Assembly (NCBI RefSeq): GCF_032452875.1
Contig: NC_083880.1
Location: 56,494,829 to 56,558,828, forward strand
Length of the DNA: 64,000 nucleotides
Reading direction: 5' to 3'
Origin: Bos javanicus
Lineage: Eukaryota > Chordata > Mammalia > Artiodactyla > Bovidae
Shown: positions 1-9,770 of the stretch, piece after piece
How positions within the stretch are numbered: the stretch's first letter is position 1
How the letters are laid out: each line of letters begins with the position of its first letter
Program-made: the position numbers and the translations under genes
The notes under the pieces: model-generated
The model's database searches: none
Seen by the model: the letters and a program-made list of their open reading frames with translations, nothing else
What the model was told of the DNA's origin: nothing

Positions 1-118
1 AAGCAGAAATAGATGTTTTTCTGGAACTCTCTTGCTTTTTCAATGATCCAGCAGATGTTGGCAATTTGATCTCTGATTCCTCTGCCTTTTCTAAAACCAG
101 CTTGAACATCTGGCAGAG
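1..118 (-). mobile_element. BovB LINE fragment cut by the window edge
   Basis: This stretch matches the BovB copy at 56516-56623 almost base for base, in the same antisense orientation. It covers the reverse transcriptase motif A region and continues off the left edge. Its 5' truncation point lies at 117-118, within about one base of the truncation of the 56.6-kb copy. Confidence 0.9.
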
Positions 119-569
119 TTTATTTTAAAAGCCCTCCAATACTTGCCCAAGGCCCCTGGAATGAACTCCAGTTCTGCACTCTGCGCCCCGCCCCCCCAAG
201 CCCCACATCACTGCATCCTACTCTGTCCTCCATCCAGCACCTTGCCAGCCTGTTCTCTGCTCCTGGGCCCTGACGCTCCTTTCTGCCTGAGGCTCTGAGG
301 CGTGTTCTCCCAGTCACCACTCCTGGCCATTCCACCTGGCTAGACTCCTGCCTAGCTTTGAAAGTCCCATCTCTGTGGGGGCCTCACATTTTTTCTCATG
401 AACTGATGAGTTCCTCACAGGCTCCCCTTTGCTGACCTCTTCTGCCCCAACTAGAAGCCAAGACTATGGCTCCCCAGTTCACAGCAGCTTCCCCCATCAC
501 AAAAAACAATGTCCAGCATAAGGCAGGTGGCCAGAAATCCTTCCTGAGTTAACAAGATCAGTTTATGCT
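119..569. other. Unique sequence, no gene seen
   Basis: No repeat family or exon-like structure was recognised here. One 71-codon reverse-strand frame is within chance expectation. Confidence 0.5.
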
Positions 570-682
570 ATTGCTCAACAAATATTTTGGACTACCAAGT
601 ATTGGCTGGGTACTCAGGACCAAGAGATGAATGAGGAAATGTCCCCTGCCTTCCAAGAGCTCATGGTCAAGCCCTTCTCCGT
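570..682 (-). mobile_element. L2 LINE 3' end fragment
   Basis: Read on the plus strand this is the reverse complement of the L2 3' end: an aacaaatatt run, a diverged 'tactcaggaccaagag' segment, then the 'cctgccttccaagagctcatgg' type block. It is old and degraded. Confidence 0.55.
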
Positions 683-1652
683 GGCTTCAGTGAATCTCCA
701 GCTCTTGGGACCAAATGCCAACTCCGAGTATCCTCCTGAGTACCCATGTCTCATCCTTTCTGCTCTATGTTAGCAGCATAGCTAATATCTATATCAGAAC
801 AACGCTGTCTTCCTTAGTCAAATCTAAAATAATTGTTATCATTTTTATTCAGATTTCCCATGTAATGGGAAATCTATTGAAAGAAAATATACATGATAAA
901 ATAAAAATTTCTCATAATGTGATAACTCAGGAGAATTTATTATTTTATGTATATAAGTAATCATTATGGGAAATAATTACAAATGCCCAAGGGAGAAGTT
1001 CTTTTAAAACATATAATTAGCTGAACTCTCCCACACATGGATTAGCATAGTTAAGCTTTGGGTCTTTTGCATTCCAGATGATGCCCTGCTTGTGTGCTTA
1101 TGTGACCGCCACACAGAGGCTAGGCGTTTTATAAGTAAGCATGGACTCCTGCAATACGGTGGTGTGAAACCCATGATGTCCACCTGGCATAGCTTCTCAG
1201 TGAGGTAAACACAGACCCGCAGCATCATTTTGAATGGCTAGATCCCTTCCAATTGTTTCAAACTGTGCAACATCTCAACTTATCTACACAATCTTTTTTA
1301 TTATTTGTTTTGGATACTTTGCTTGTTTGTGTTTGTTCACTATTATAAATAATACTTTAATGATCTCACACAATCATCTTTGCACACTTTTCCAATTATT
1401 TTCTTAGGGTGAATCATAAAAGTTGGATGCTAGACTAACTTTTAATTGTTAGCTTAGGTCTGTTTATTTTGTTGCGTTACCGCTGAAGAAAACCGTATAA
1501 TTTATATCCCACAGGTCAAAGTATTATTTTCATACAAACTTTCTTTTTCATTAAAAAAAATCCAAGTAAGAAATGCAAACCATAAGATAATGCGTTAAGG
1601 TAGCAGGATGTAAAATTATCGTATAATATTTCATACATACAATTAATTCTAT
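683..1652. other. AT-rich unique stretch
   Basis: About 970 bases of AT-rich sequence with no recognised gene or repeat. The short frames at 715-960 and 1004-1228 show no protein family features. Confidence 0.45.
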
Positions 1653-1659
1653 ACCTTTA

Positions 1660-1866
1660 ACATTTGGAGGCTTACAGGGTAAAGAATCTGCCTGCAATGC
1701 CAGAGACTCAAATTTCATCCCTGGGTCGGGAGGAACCCCTGGAGAAGGGAATAGCAACCCACTCCAGTATTCTTGCCTGGAGAATCCCATGGACAGAGGA
1801 GCCTGGCAGGCTACAGTCCACGGGGTTACAAAGAGTTGGACATGACTGATCGACTAACTCTTTCAA
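1660..1866 (+). mobile_element. Bov-tA SINE
   Basis: The tRNA-derived head 'gtaaagaatctgcctgcaat' is followed by the BovA body ('ggagaagggaatagcaaccc', 'cttgcctggagaatcccatg') and the 'gacatgactgatcgactaac' end. The first bases of the head are lost. The short words 'aaccttt' and 'taccttta' at the two flanks may be a decayed target-site duplication. Confidence 0.9.
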
Positions 1867-2149
1867 CCTTTTATAAATGTTTTTATTTTGTCAAAATAAA
1901 TTTAAATTATTTTCAATTTAAAACTTGGGTAGACCAGCCAAGATCCCTCTGCAGGCAAGGTCATCAGACTGACCCAAGCAGACATTGGGCAGAGTCGATG
2001 CAAGCTACCATGATCATTCATTCATCCATCAAACAAATATCTGCTGAAACCTTGATTCTGCCCAAGGAACTTGTTTTATAGCAGGAGAAATGAGTTACTG
2101 GGGCCTCTCTGGAGGTTTGATGTTTTTACTGTTTTCTCACCATCTTTTC

Positions 2150-2640
2150 CTTATTTATTAAACTTTGTATTTGGAGATAATGGTATGTTTATATGCAGTT
2201 GTGAGGAATAACGCAGAGATCCCATGTAGCCTTTCTTCTTTTCCTCTAGTGGTGAATTTAGCAAAACCAAGTGCATTATCACAGTACTTGTGTGTGTGTG
2301 TGTATGGTTCTATGCAATATTATCACATGTGCCGTCTCATGCAGCCACCACCACAGCCAAGACAGAAAACAGGTCCATCACAAGGGTCCCTACTGCTCCT
2401 CTTCTATAGCAAGAACCCCCCGCCCCTTAACCCAGCCCCTTCCCTAACACTTGGGACCCTGATCTGTCCTCTATGCCTATAGTTTTTCATTGCAAGAATG
2501 TTACAGAAACAGAATCATATGTACAAAAGCCTGTAGCCTTTGGATTGGCTTTTTTCACTTGTACATACAAGTTTATGTGTATCCTTGGTTTGTTCTTATA
2601 ATTGCTGAGCAGTACTTTGCAGGGCAGAGATGTAAGTGGC
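2150..2640 (-). mobile_element. L1 LINE 3' portion, antisense, with a short (TG)n
   Basis: The plus strand resembles the reverse complement of an old L1 3' region: 'gcagagatcccatgtagcct', then 'ctatgcaatattatcacatg', the 'ccaccaccacagccaagaca' block and 'ggattggcttttttcactt'. A short TG run lies inside at about 2289-2303. Confidence 0.65.
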
Positions 2641-2908
2641 TCCCCTCACTGATATACCTAACAGCCCCCACACAACCCCCTCCCATCTGCACAACTTTTG
2701 GACCTGCAGATTTATTTAGAGATCTTGGTTGCCAAGGGGCAAGTGATGTGACAATATGAAAACTTCTCATGGTTCCCAAGGCAGGAAAAGGGCTTCTTCT
2801 ACTGGTTAAGGTTCCCAGACATGCTTATAGGAGAGGCCCATGGCTGCTGGTGCACAGTGGGGCAGGGAGGAGGAGACCTGAAACCCAGGGACTCTCTAGG
2901 GTACCTCT
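2641..2908. other. Unique sequence
   Basis: Nothing recognised beyond possible far-diverged L1 continuation. No exon signals stand out. Confidence 0.4.
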
Positions 2909-3141
2909 CCTGCTGCTGCTGCTGCTAAGTCGCTTCAGTCGTGTCCAACTCTGTGCGACCCCATAGACGGCAGCCCACTAGGCTCCCCCGTCCCTGGGAT
3001 TCTCCAGGCAAGAACACTGGAGTGGGTTGCCATTTCCTTCTCCAATGCATGAAAGTGAAAAGTGAAAGTGAAGTCGCTCAGTCGTGTCCGACTCTTCGAG
3101 TCCCCATGGACTGCAGCCTACCAGGCTCCTCCGTCCAGGAC
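2909..3141 (-). mobile_element. BOV-A2 SINE, 5'-truncated
   Basis: The antisense copy begins with the CTG-repeat tail at 2911. It then shows two BovA monomers joined by the typical 'gaaagtgaaaagtgaaagtg' linker near 3052-3071. The outer monomer ends early, at about 3140, so the copy is 5'-truncated. Confidence 0.92.
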
Positions 3142-5289
3142 ATGTGAAAAAACCATGGCAAACTCAAACAGGTGAGACCCCTAAGAGCTTGGTTTCTTAG
3201 AGTTGCAGTTTGGAGTGGAACTATAGTAGCTGCAAAGATAGCTGAGAACAGCAAGAACCCACGAGGGATGGCAAAGAAGGAATTTATAAATGTCAAACAG
3301 GGCTGTGTGACCAGCTGCAGAAATAAGGACTCTGGTGCCTATACACATGTTCTTGTTTGCTCCCTGTGTGTTTTTATGTACATTAACCAATCTCTCTTTC
3401 CCTGCTCTCCCCTTTGTATTGATTGTGGCTAGCTGGTAGTTCAGACTCTAGGCCGTATTCTATCTGGAGCAAGTCTTACTGAACAAGGGGGATGACAATC
3501 AGTCAGAGACACACATCATAACTGATAAGGCTCTGGGTCTGTTTCCTTTAGGGCTAAAGTGAGCGTGAAGAAACATGATTTTTTTTTTTTTTACAATTGC
3601 TAGTTGGAAATTTAATGCAGGCAGAATGTGAGTTTGGGTGCTGAGTGTCCATATGCCTGGACTGTGCCAGCTGTGATCTGCTGGCCTTGAGCACCACGCC
3701 TTTCAGCTATGCCCTGTTATCTCAGCGGCTGGAAGCCTGGGAACCACATTTTCCAGAATCCCTTTCAAGCAGGAATCCAGCCGAATTCCACCTATGAGAG
3801 GGGCTTACTAAGACCTGGAAGACAAAAGATAAGTACCAGTCAGTGTCTCCTGCAGCAGCAGCAGGGGCATCTAAATCTTCCTGCCCTCCTCCCACCACTC
3901 CCCGATTCACCGTCAGCCTCCTCCTCCAGGCCACAGGCAGCAGTGGTGGCTTCCTCAGCAGGTTCTAGCAGGTTCTGCCAGTTTCCTGATTTCTGGACAG
4001 CACCCCCACCCAACAGCTTCTGCACACCTCAGCTCTACCAGCAATGCTGTAAGCACCTAATTCCCTCTCTGCTTGAACGGTCTTGACTGGCACATGCATC
4101 ATGCACCAGACTGGGTGGAGGGGGAGGGACAATTCCAGGATGTTCTCTCCTCCTGTAAAACCTCCCCTGCCTGCGGGGGAGGATGCTCGCATCTGTTTCA
4201 CGGTCTGAAGTGCATCAGGGCAGATGTTCTGATGGGCACAGCGCTGGGTGCTAGTCAGCTTCATCACAGCTTTGTCACCCTCTAGCAGCACAACAAAAGC
4301 AACACCGCCAAATGCGCTCAGAACCGTGACAGACGACTCTCAAAAGTGATCTCACCTCCCTCTCACCTCTCCTGGCAGCCGTCCACGCTGCTTATGAACA
4401 GATTCTGCTGATTTGTGAAGCCAACACACCGAGCCTCACCTGGGCTGGGATTCCCCCCTCCTTTTTGTCTTCTCCCACGTTTTCTTCCTTCGTTTTTGCT
4501 GGAGGTGGCACAGAGAAGCAGAAATTATTTAAGCTGCTGCTACACTGTTCGTGTTTTTAATTTGACAAGAAAACTTGTGCAATTGCATGGAACATTTATC
4601 CTATTTCTGCAAAATTTCACTTTCCCCTTTGAATAACAAACAGGCTCTGAAGGCAGCACCACCCCAACTTCCAGAACAGAGCCCACCTACAGGACCTTCG
4701 TGCCTCTGTGCCCACAGCCTGCACTCTTTCTCCTTCATCTTGGGTCCCCCCACACAGTCCTGGGGGACCATCTGCCAGCATGTGGAGGGAGCTGGTACGT
4801 CCCAAACCAGCAACCAGTACACAGTTTCTTCCTGGAAGGAACTAGGTCTCTGCATCCTGAACAGAAATAACCAAAAAGACAGGTCAAAATGCAGGGAGAA
4901 TGGGGACTGTGTGACTCCAGGAACAATATACACACATTTAGACAAATTCTCCATCCTGCACAATAGACAGAACATGGATGGGAGCACGTACAAATCTACC
5001 ATCATCTCCCTGTCTACCACCCACAGCACAGGGGGCCTGCAGTCCCCACCTCCTCTGATGTCAGAGGAGTCCCAGCTATTCCTCACCGAGTGCTGGGAAC
5101 AGCAACTTCTCTAAGGAACAGTCTTCCAGATATTCCTGTCCTCCCACTCATCAGTGCCTCTCACAGCCAGCATCTTGTGGCCCACTTTTTTCTTTGCCCT
5201 GAAGAAGTCTCGTCTCATGTATGTATGTAAAATTACAAATAATCTTGAAGTAATCAGAAATAATAATACTGGCAGTTTGATTCCAGGGC
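3142..5289. other. Unique region with overlapping chance ORFs
   Basis: No gene is supported. The 3690-4080 part has the feel of a very old interspersed repeat that I cannot name. Two long frames overlap head-on at 4575-5114 (plus, 179 codons) and 4601-5086 (minus, 161 codons). Neither shows a recognisable domain, and mutual overlap on opposite strands usually reflects base composition. Confidence 0.4.
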
Positions 5290-5492
5290 CTGCTTAGTGC
5301 TGGGCACAACGCAGGTATGACCTGAAAATTCTCCTCTTCACCCCTCACAACACAGGTGATGTGGCCACCATCCCCATTTGACAGATGAAGAAACTGAGGT
5401 ATGCCAAGGTCAGCAGTGCCCAGGGCTTTTAAAAAACTGAGTCAAGATTTGAACCCCTGACTTAAAAGCTCAGCCTTTTTACACTGAGCTAG
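5290..5492 (-). mobile_element. MIR SINE, antisense
   Basis: The plus strand shows the reverse-complement MIR core: 'ccccatttgacagatgaag' followed by 'aaactgaggtatgccaaggt', then 'agatttgaacccctgactta' and 'ttacactgagcta'. These match the order and spacing of an inverted MIR. Confidence 0.8.
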
Positions 5493-6054
5493 AAAATGCA
5501 TAGTGCATGGTATAATGGGCAACATAAACAAGGACCATCTCTGTGCACCGAGTTTTAGAATCTTTAAATGAAATGCCTTGCTGGCATCAGCAAGTGTGGC
5601 AAAGCATTCATTGTATTCTGTATTCAGCCTGCATCCTGATGAGATGTACAATTAAAGCAAAGCATCCAGTTTGATTTATATTAGGTGGAGCAGCGCCCAG
5701 AACGAGTTTCCACATTCCCCTACACTCTGACTTTGGAAATGCCAGTTCAAGCCTCTCTACACCTACATATTCAATGTGAGTTCCTAAGTCCCATCTGAAA
5801 GACTTCTCAAATTCTCATCATTATTCTTCCAAATAACAACCAATGAGTAAGAACATTAAGTGGAGGGAATCATATTTAGACTCATTGAGAATGTGGCCCA
5901 TGTTATGCAACCAGGCAAAATCTCAAGCAGAAATGTTTCACTGCACATTTTTTATTGATGTTCATCTATGAAAAATTACAAAGATAAAACATTTCCAGTG
6001 ATAAAACAACCAAGCTATGAATTATAACTTCACAAAAATTTACCTTATATTCTT
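5493..6054. other. Unique AT-rich stretch
   Basis: No gene, repeat or regulatory motif was recognised. Confidence 0.4.
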
Positions 6055-6565
6055 TTTAAAAAATTGAAGTAAGTATAGTTGCTTTATAGTGCTGTGTTAC
6101 TTCCAGGTGTACAGCATAGTGATTCAGAATACATATACAAATATATATACATATGTTTTCTTTTTCGGATTACTTTCTATTATAGGCTATTACAAGATAT
6201 TGAATATAGTTCCCTCTACTATACAATAGGTCCTTGCTGTTTATTTTATGTATAATAGTGTGTATCCGCTAATCCCAGACTCCTAATTTACCCCTCCTCT
6301 TTCCCCTTTGGTAATCATAAGTTTGTTTCTTCTGTCTGCAAGTCTATTTCTGTTTTGTATCCTTTTTTAGGTTAGACATATAAATGATAGCAGATGATAC
6401 TTGTCTTTGTCTTAGTTCATGTGCTGTGATAATCTGTAGGTCCATCTATATTGCTGCAAATAGCATGATTTCATCCTTTTTTATGGTTGAATAGTATTCC
6501 ATCGAAGATATCCTGCGTCTTCTTTACCATCCTTCTGTGGGTGGACATTTACCTTATACTTTTTG
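6055..6565 (-). mobile_element. L1 LINE 3' end, antisense
   Basis: The order is the reverse complement of an artiodactyl L1 3' end: 'caggtgtacagcatagtgat', 'tattacaagatattgaatat', the 'aggtccttgctg' block, 'aggtccatctatattgctgc' and 'atggttgaatagtattccat'. It is the same L1 type as the sense copy that hosts the BovB at 55.4-56.7 kb. Confidence 0.85.
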
Positions 6566-6944
6566 TGGTTAAACAGTGTTGAAAAAAAAGGCAGTTGCTT
6601 GCAGTGTCTGAAAACTCAGGTATTAGATTTATCTGGAGGTGATGCCACAGAAAGGAAAGTACTGGAAGTATGTTACAATTCAGTCTTCATCTTGAGAAAT
6701 TTTACAGTAAACTTGCCAACAAGTCTCCAAATTATGCCAACCCATTAACAGGTTAGAAGTCTAAGAAATAAACCCTAAGACCTACAGCTCCCCTGTTGGT
6801 CAAATCACACAGCGAGGGCCTGCCTTCAAACAAAGCAGATTTTAGAACCAAAAAACAGCTTAGCAAGAAATTTTATTATGTCAAGTGTGGAGAACGTGTC
6901 CAGAACATGAACATCCATCTCAAGGAGGATGAAGGGGTTCAGGC

Positions 6945-7015
6945 TGAGCTGATCCAATTGTTTCAGAAGTTACATATAGTATCAGCTCAATATATATTTG
7001 CTAAATAAATGAACA
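6945..7015 (+). mobile_element. L2/MIR-type 3' end fragment
   Basis: The run 'agctcaatatatatttgcta' with 'aataaatgaaca' resembles the shared L2/MIR 3' terminus. The match is short and old. Confidence 0.4.
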
Positions 7016-7374
7016 GCCCAAGGGAGACCTAGGATGAGCACCAAGTCTGCCATTATTAACTGTGAGGCCTGCACTGCTTCACTACCCCGCGTCCCCGAGC
7101 CTTGATTTCTTATGTGTGAAACGGTGGAGCCAGCAGAACCTCATGGGGTGGCTGAGCTGAAGGATGTGAGGGTGCAGTGCAGTGCAGAGCTGGGTAGTAG
7201 GGACATGGTTGAGCATCCAGGTCAACTGGAAGACAGTTCCATGTGTGGCTCATGTCAGGCTGCTTTTACTGGGAAACTACTTAGTTTTCTACTCCTGCTT
7301 TCCTTTAAATCACTTAAATCACTTCCTACCCAGAAAGAGTAGCACATTAGCCTTTAGAGGTCCAGTAACTCAGC

Positions 7375-7452
7375 TTCATTTATATTCAGTAGGTATTTGA
7401 GAGTCTCCTCTGTACCTGGCAGGATGCTGTGCAAAAAAAGACTGCGAAGCAG
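7375..7452 (-). mobile_element. L2 3' end fragment, antisense
   Basis: The sequence 'tcagtaggtatttgagagtc' followed by 'tcctctgtacctggcaggat' resembles the reverse complement of the L2 3' end. It is a weak, short match. Confidence 0.45.
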
Positions 7453-7559
7453 GTGGAAAGGATAGGACGGTGGGGCTAACCACTGGTCCAAGTCCCACTT
7501 CATCTTGAAGTTCCATTACCCCCATGGCCTCAGTCTTCCAAACCACTCAAGAGGGCAAT

Positions 7560-7740
7560 GTCTTCTTCAGAAGGAGGACCACAGTGAATGAGATGATGTC
7601 TGTAAGGTACCTTGAAAGGACCTGCCAAGAGCAGATGCATAAGGAGAGTGAGCATCTTAGTTACCAGAGCAGTGATGACATGAATGGTGATGATGGTCCT
7701 GTTCTGGAGAAGACCACTCTTAAGGAGAAATAACTGCTCA
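7560..7740 (+). mobile_element. Possible MIR 3' half
   Basis: The sequence 'aatgagatgatgtctgtaag' followed by a lysine-rich frame resembles the MIR region just before its 3' end. A 69-codon frame (7524-7733) here is best read as repeat-derived or chance. Low confidence. Confidence 0.3.
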
Positions 7741-7850
7741 ACCAATTGAGTCATGAGGCAGCGTACAGCAGGGACCAAGAGAAGTGAAGTCCCAGGGAAG
7801 AAGGGATGACATCCAGACAGAGAACCAGGAGGAATCCTCACACACAAAAA

Positions 7851-7857
7851 ACATGCA

Positions 7858-7889
<32 letters not shown>
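7851..7889. repeat. (CA)n microsatellite
   Basis: An alternating AC run with two early interruptions. The dinucleotide array is unbroken from about 7866 to 7888 and probably length-polymorphic. Confidence 0.95.
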
Positions 7890-8559
7890 GAACATGCACA
7901 GTGGTCTGGGGAACTGGAATAGGGACTGGGAGACAGGGGAGAACTGGGAAGACAGAGACACAATAAGGACTGTCCAGGAAAGGGAACAAGAAGGGGAAAG
8001 GCGTGGCCTACCAGCCAGCCTCCTGCTGTGTCACCAACCCAGGAGCACGGACAGCTTATCACAGTCAGCTCCTTCTCACCATTCTGTGGGATGGCTGGTG
8101 GCTTGGTCACAGCTGGGTTTAGCCAGAGTGCCTTGACTTCCCCTCACATGGCACTTCATCCTAGACTTCCCCACAGCACACTGATGGGTTTCAGGGCCCC
8201 GGGGAGGGAAGGGAAGCTGCAGGGAGTCAATTATCGCCACTTTCTGTCTGTCAAAATCAATCAGGAGACCAACCCAGGTACAAGGGGTGAATAATCGGGG
8301 ATGGGCTGCAACATTGCATGCAAAGGGGCATGGATCCATGGGGGAGGAGTGTGTGGTCCTGTGTGGCTGCATGAAACATGCCCTGCAAGGCCTGTTGGGT
8401 GGCACAGCTGGGGACACATTGAGATGAGATGAGTGGATCTGAGGTGGGCTCCCTGCAGATGAGCCCACGCATGAGAACTGTAGGCTGGGGTAGATCAAGG
8501 GGAACTCAGTCCAGACTGCTGCAGAAGTCCAAGCAGAGAGTAAGGGGGAGCCTAGAATT
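7890..8559. other. Unique region
   Basis: No gene or repeat was recognised. Several overlapping frames on both strands (for example 8076-8498 minus) show no domain features. Confidence 0.4.
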
Positions 8560-9080
8560 CCACTGTTCGGTGTATACCCTACAGAAGTACCTTATGTATA
8601 TACCCTACATATGTACATTCACTAAAAGAAATTTATAAGGACATTCATGCATAGAAGTATTATTCAAACTAGTCAAAATCTGGAGACAATCCAAATGACT
8701 ATCAGCAATAAAATGGAAACATGAATTTGGTATTTGCATACAGAGCAATACTCTACAGCAATTAAAAGCTAGGAAATGCTGCTTTAAGCAACGAGGATGG
8801 ACCTCACACGCAAAATGTTGAACAAAAGAAGCCACATGCAAAAGCAAATCTACTGCATTATTTCCTTTATACAAAGTTCAAAAACTGAGGAAGCTCATCT
8901 GGAATGTTCCATGTCCCATGGGGTTATCTTTGGGGAGGAGGATCCAGTGACTGGGAGGGGTCATTGGGGAGGACAGTATTCTTTTCCTGACCCAAACGTA
9001 AACATGTGTTTACTTCATGAAAACTCACCAAGCTGTACACTTATTATTTTTTTCTGAACGTATACTTCAATTACAAACCG
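8560..9080 (+). mobile_element. L1 LINE 3' end, sense, old subfamily
   Basis: Ordered L1 3' landmarks are present: 'tattattcaaactagtcaaa', 'ggagacaatccaaatgacta', 'agcaataaaatggaaacatg', 'atggacctcacacgcaaaat' and 'tttatacaaagttcaaaaac', then 'tcaccaagctgtacacttat'. Divergence is high, as expected of an L1M copy. Confidence 0.85.
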
Positions 9081-9412
9081 AAATAAGTTTATTAAAAGAT
9101 GAAAAGAGAATGAGGGGCTAACCTAGGCTAGAAGCAGCAGCAATGCAGAGGAGGGGGAAATGACCTTGAGGGCAGGGCCGTCTACAGAGCATCTGTTGCT
9201 TGTGTCTGAGAGAGGAGGGGAGTCAGCGAGAACACTGAGGCTTCTGGAAGGTGGGACTGGACCAGGCAGAAGAGCAGGGAAGTCTCAGAGGTGCCATGCA
9301 TCTGGGGAGGCTGACGGTGAGAGAAAAGAGGAGTTACTCCAAGAGCGTGCTGGATTTATGATTCCGGGGTGGACACCGTGGCGAGCAGAGAGGACATTTT
9401 TCAGCCCTCTAT
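9081..9412. other. Unique sequence before the CA-rich tract
   Basis: Nothing was recognised beyond one long frame that runs on into the low-complexity tract. Confidence 0.4.
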
Positions 9413-9770
9413 GCATGCACACAGACACACGCACATTTCTCACACAGACATACATGTGCACACTTGTGTGTGGACACATTTGTGTGTTCACATGTACATG
9501 CATTCACACATGTGTATACCCTCAAACACACAAGTCATTCAAATACATGCGCACACACATTCAAGTACATGCTCACACATGAACACGCACACATGTACAC
9601 ATTCACATATGCACATAATCATGCACAGCTTAAGTGTTTACACATGAGCATTTATGTTTACACATTCAAGTGTGAACACATGGACAGACATCAGATCGCA
9701 TATGCACACACATACACACTTGATCGTGCAAACACAAATGAACACACACACACAAAACATGCACATGCTT
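9413..9770. repeat. Degenerate CA/TG-rich low-complexity tract
   Basis: About 360 bases dominated by CACA, CATG and ACATT words with frequent switches to TGTG. All three plus frames stay open for 90-140 codons because the tract lacks stop-prone words. It resembles an expanded and decayed CA microsatellite. Confidence 0.85.

Noticed and set aside
4575..5114. 179-codon plus ORF overlapping a 161-codon minus ORF
   Set aside because: Long mutually overlapping frames on both strands without domains, splice sites or a repeat source are best explained by base composition.
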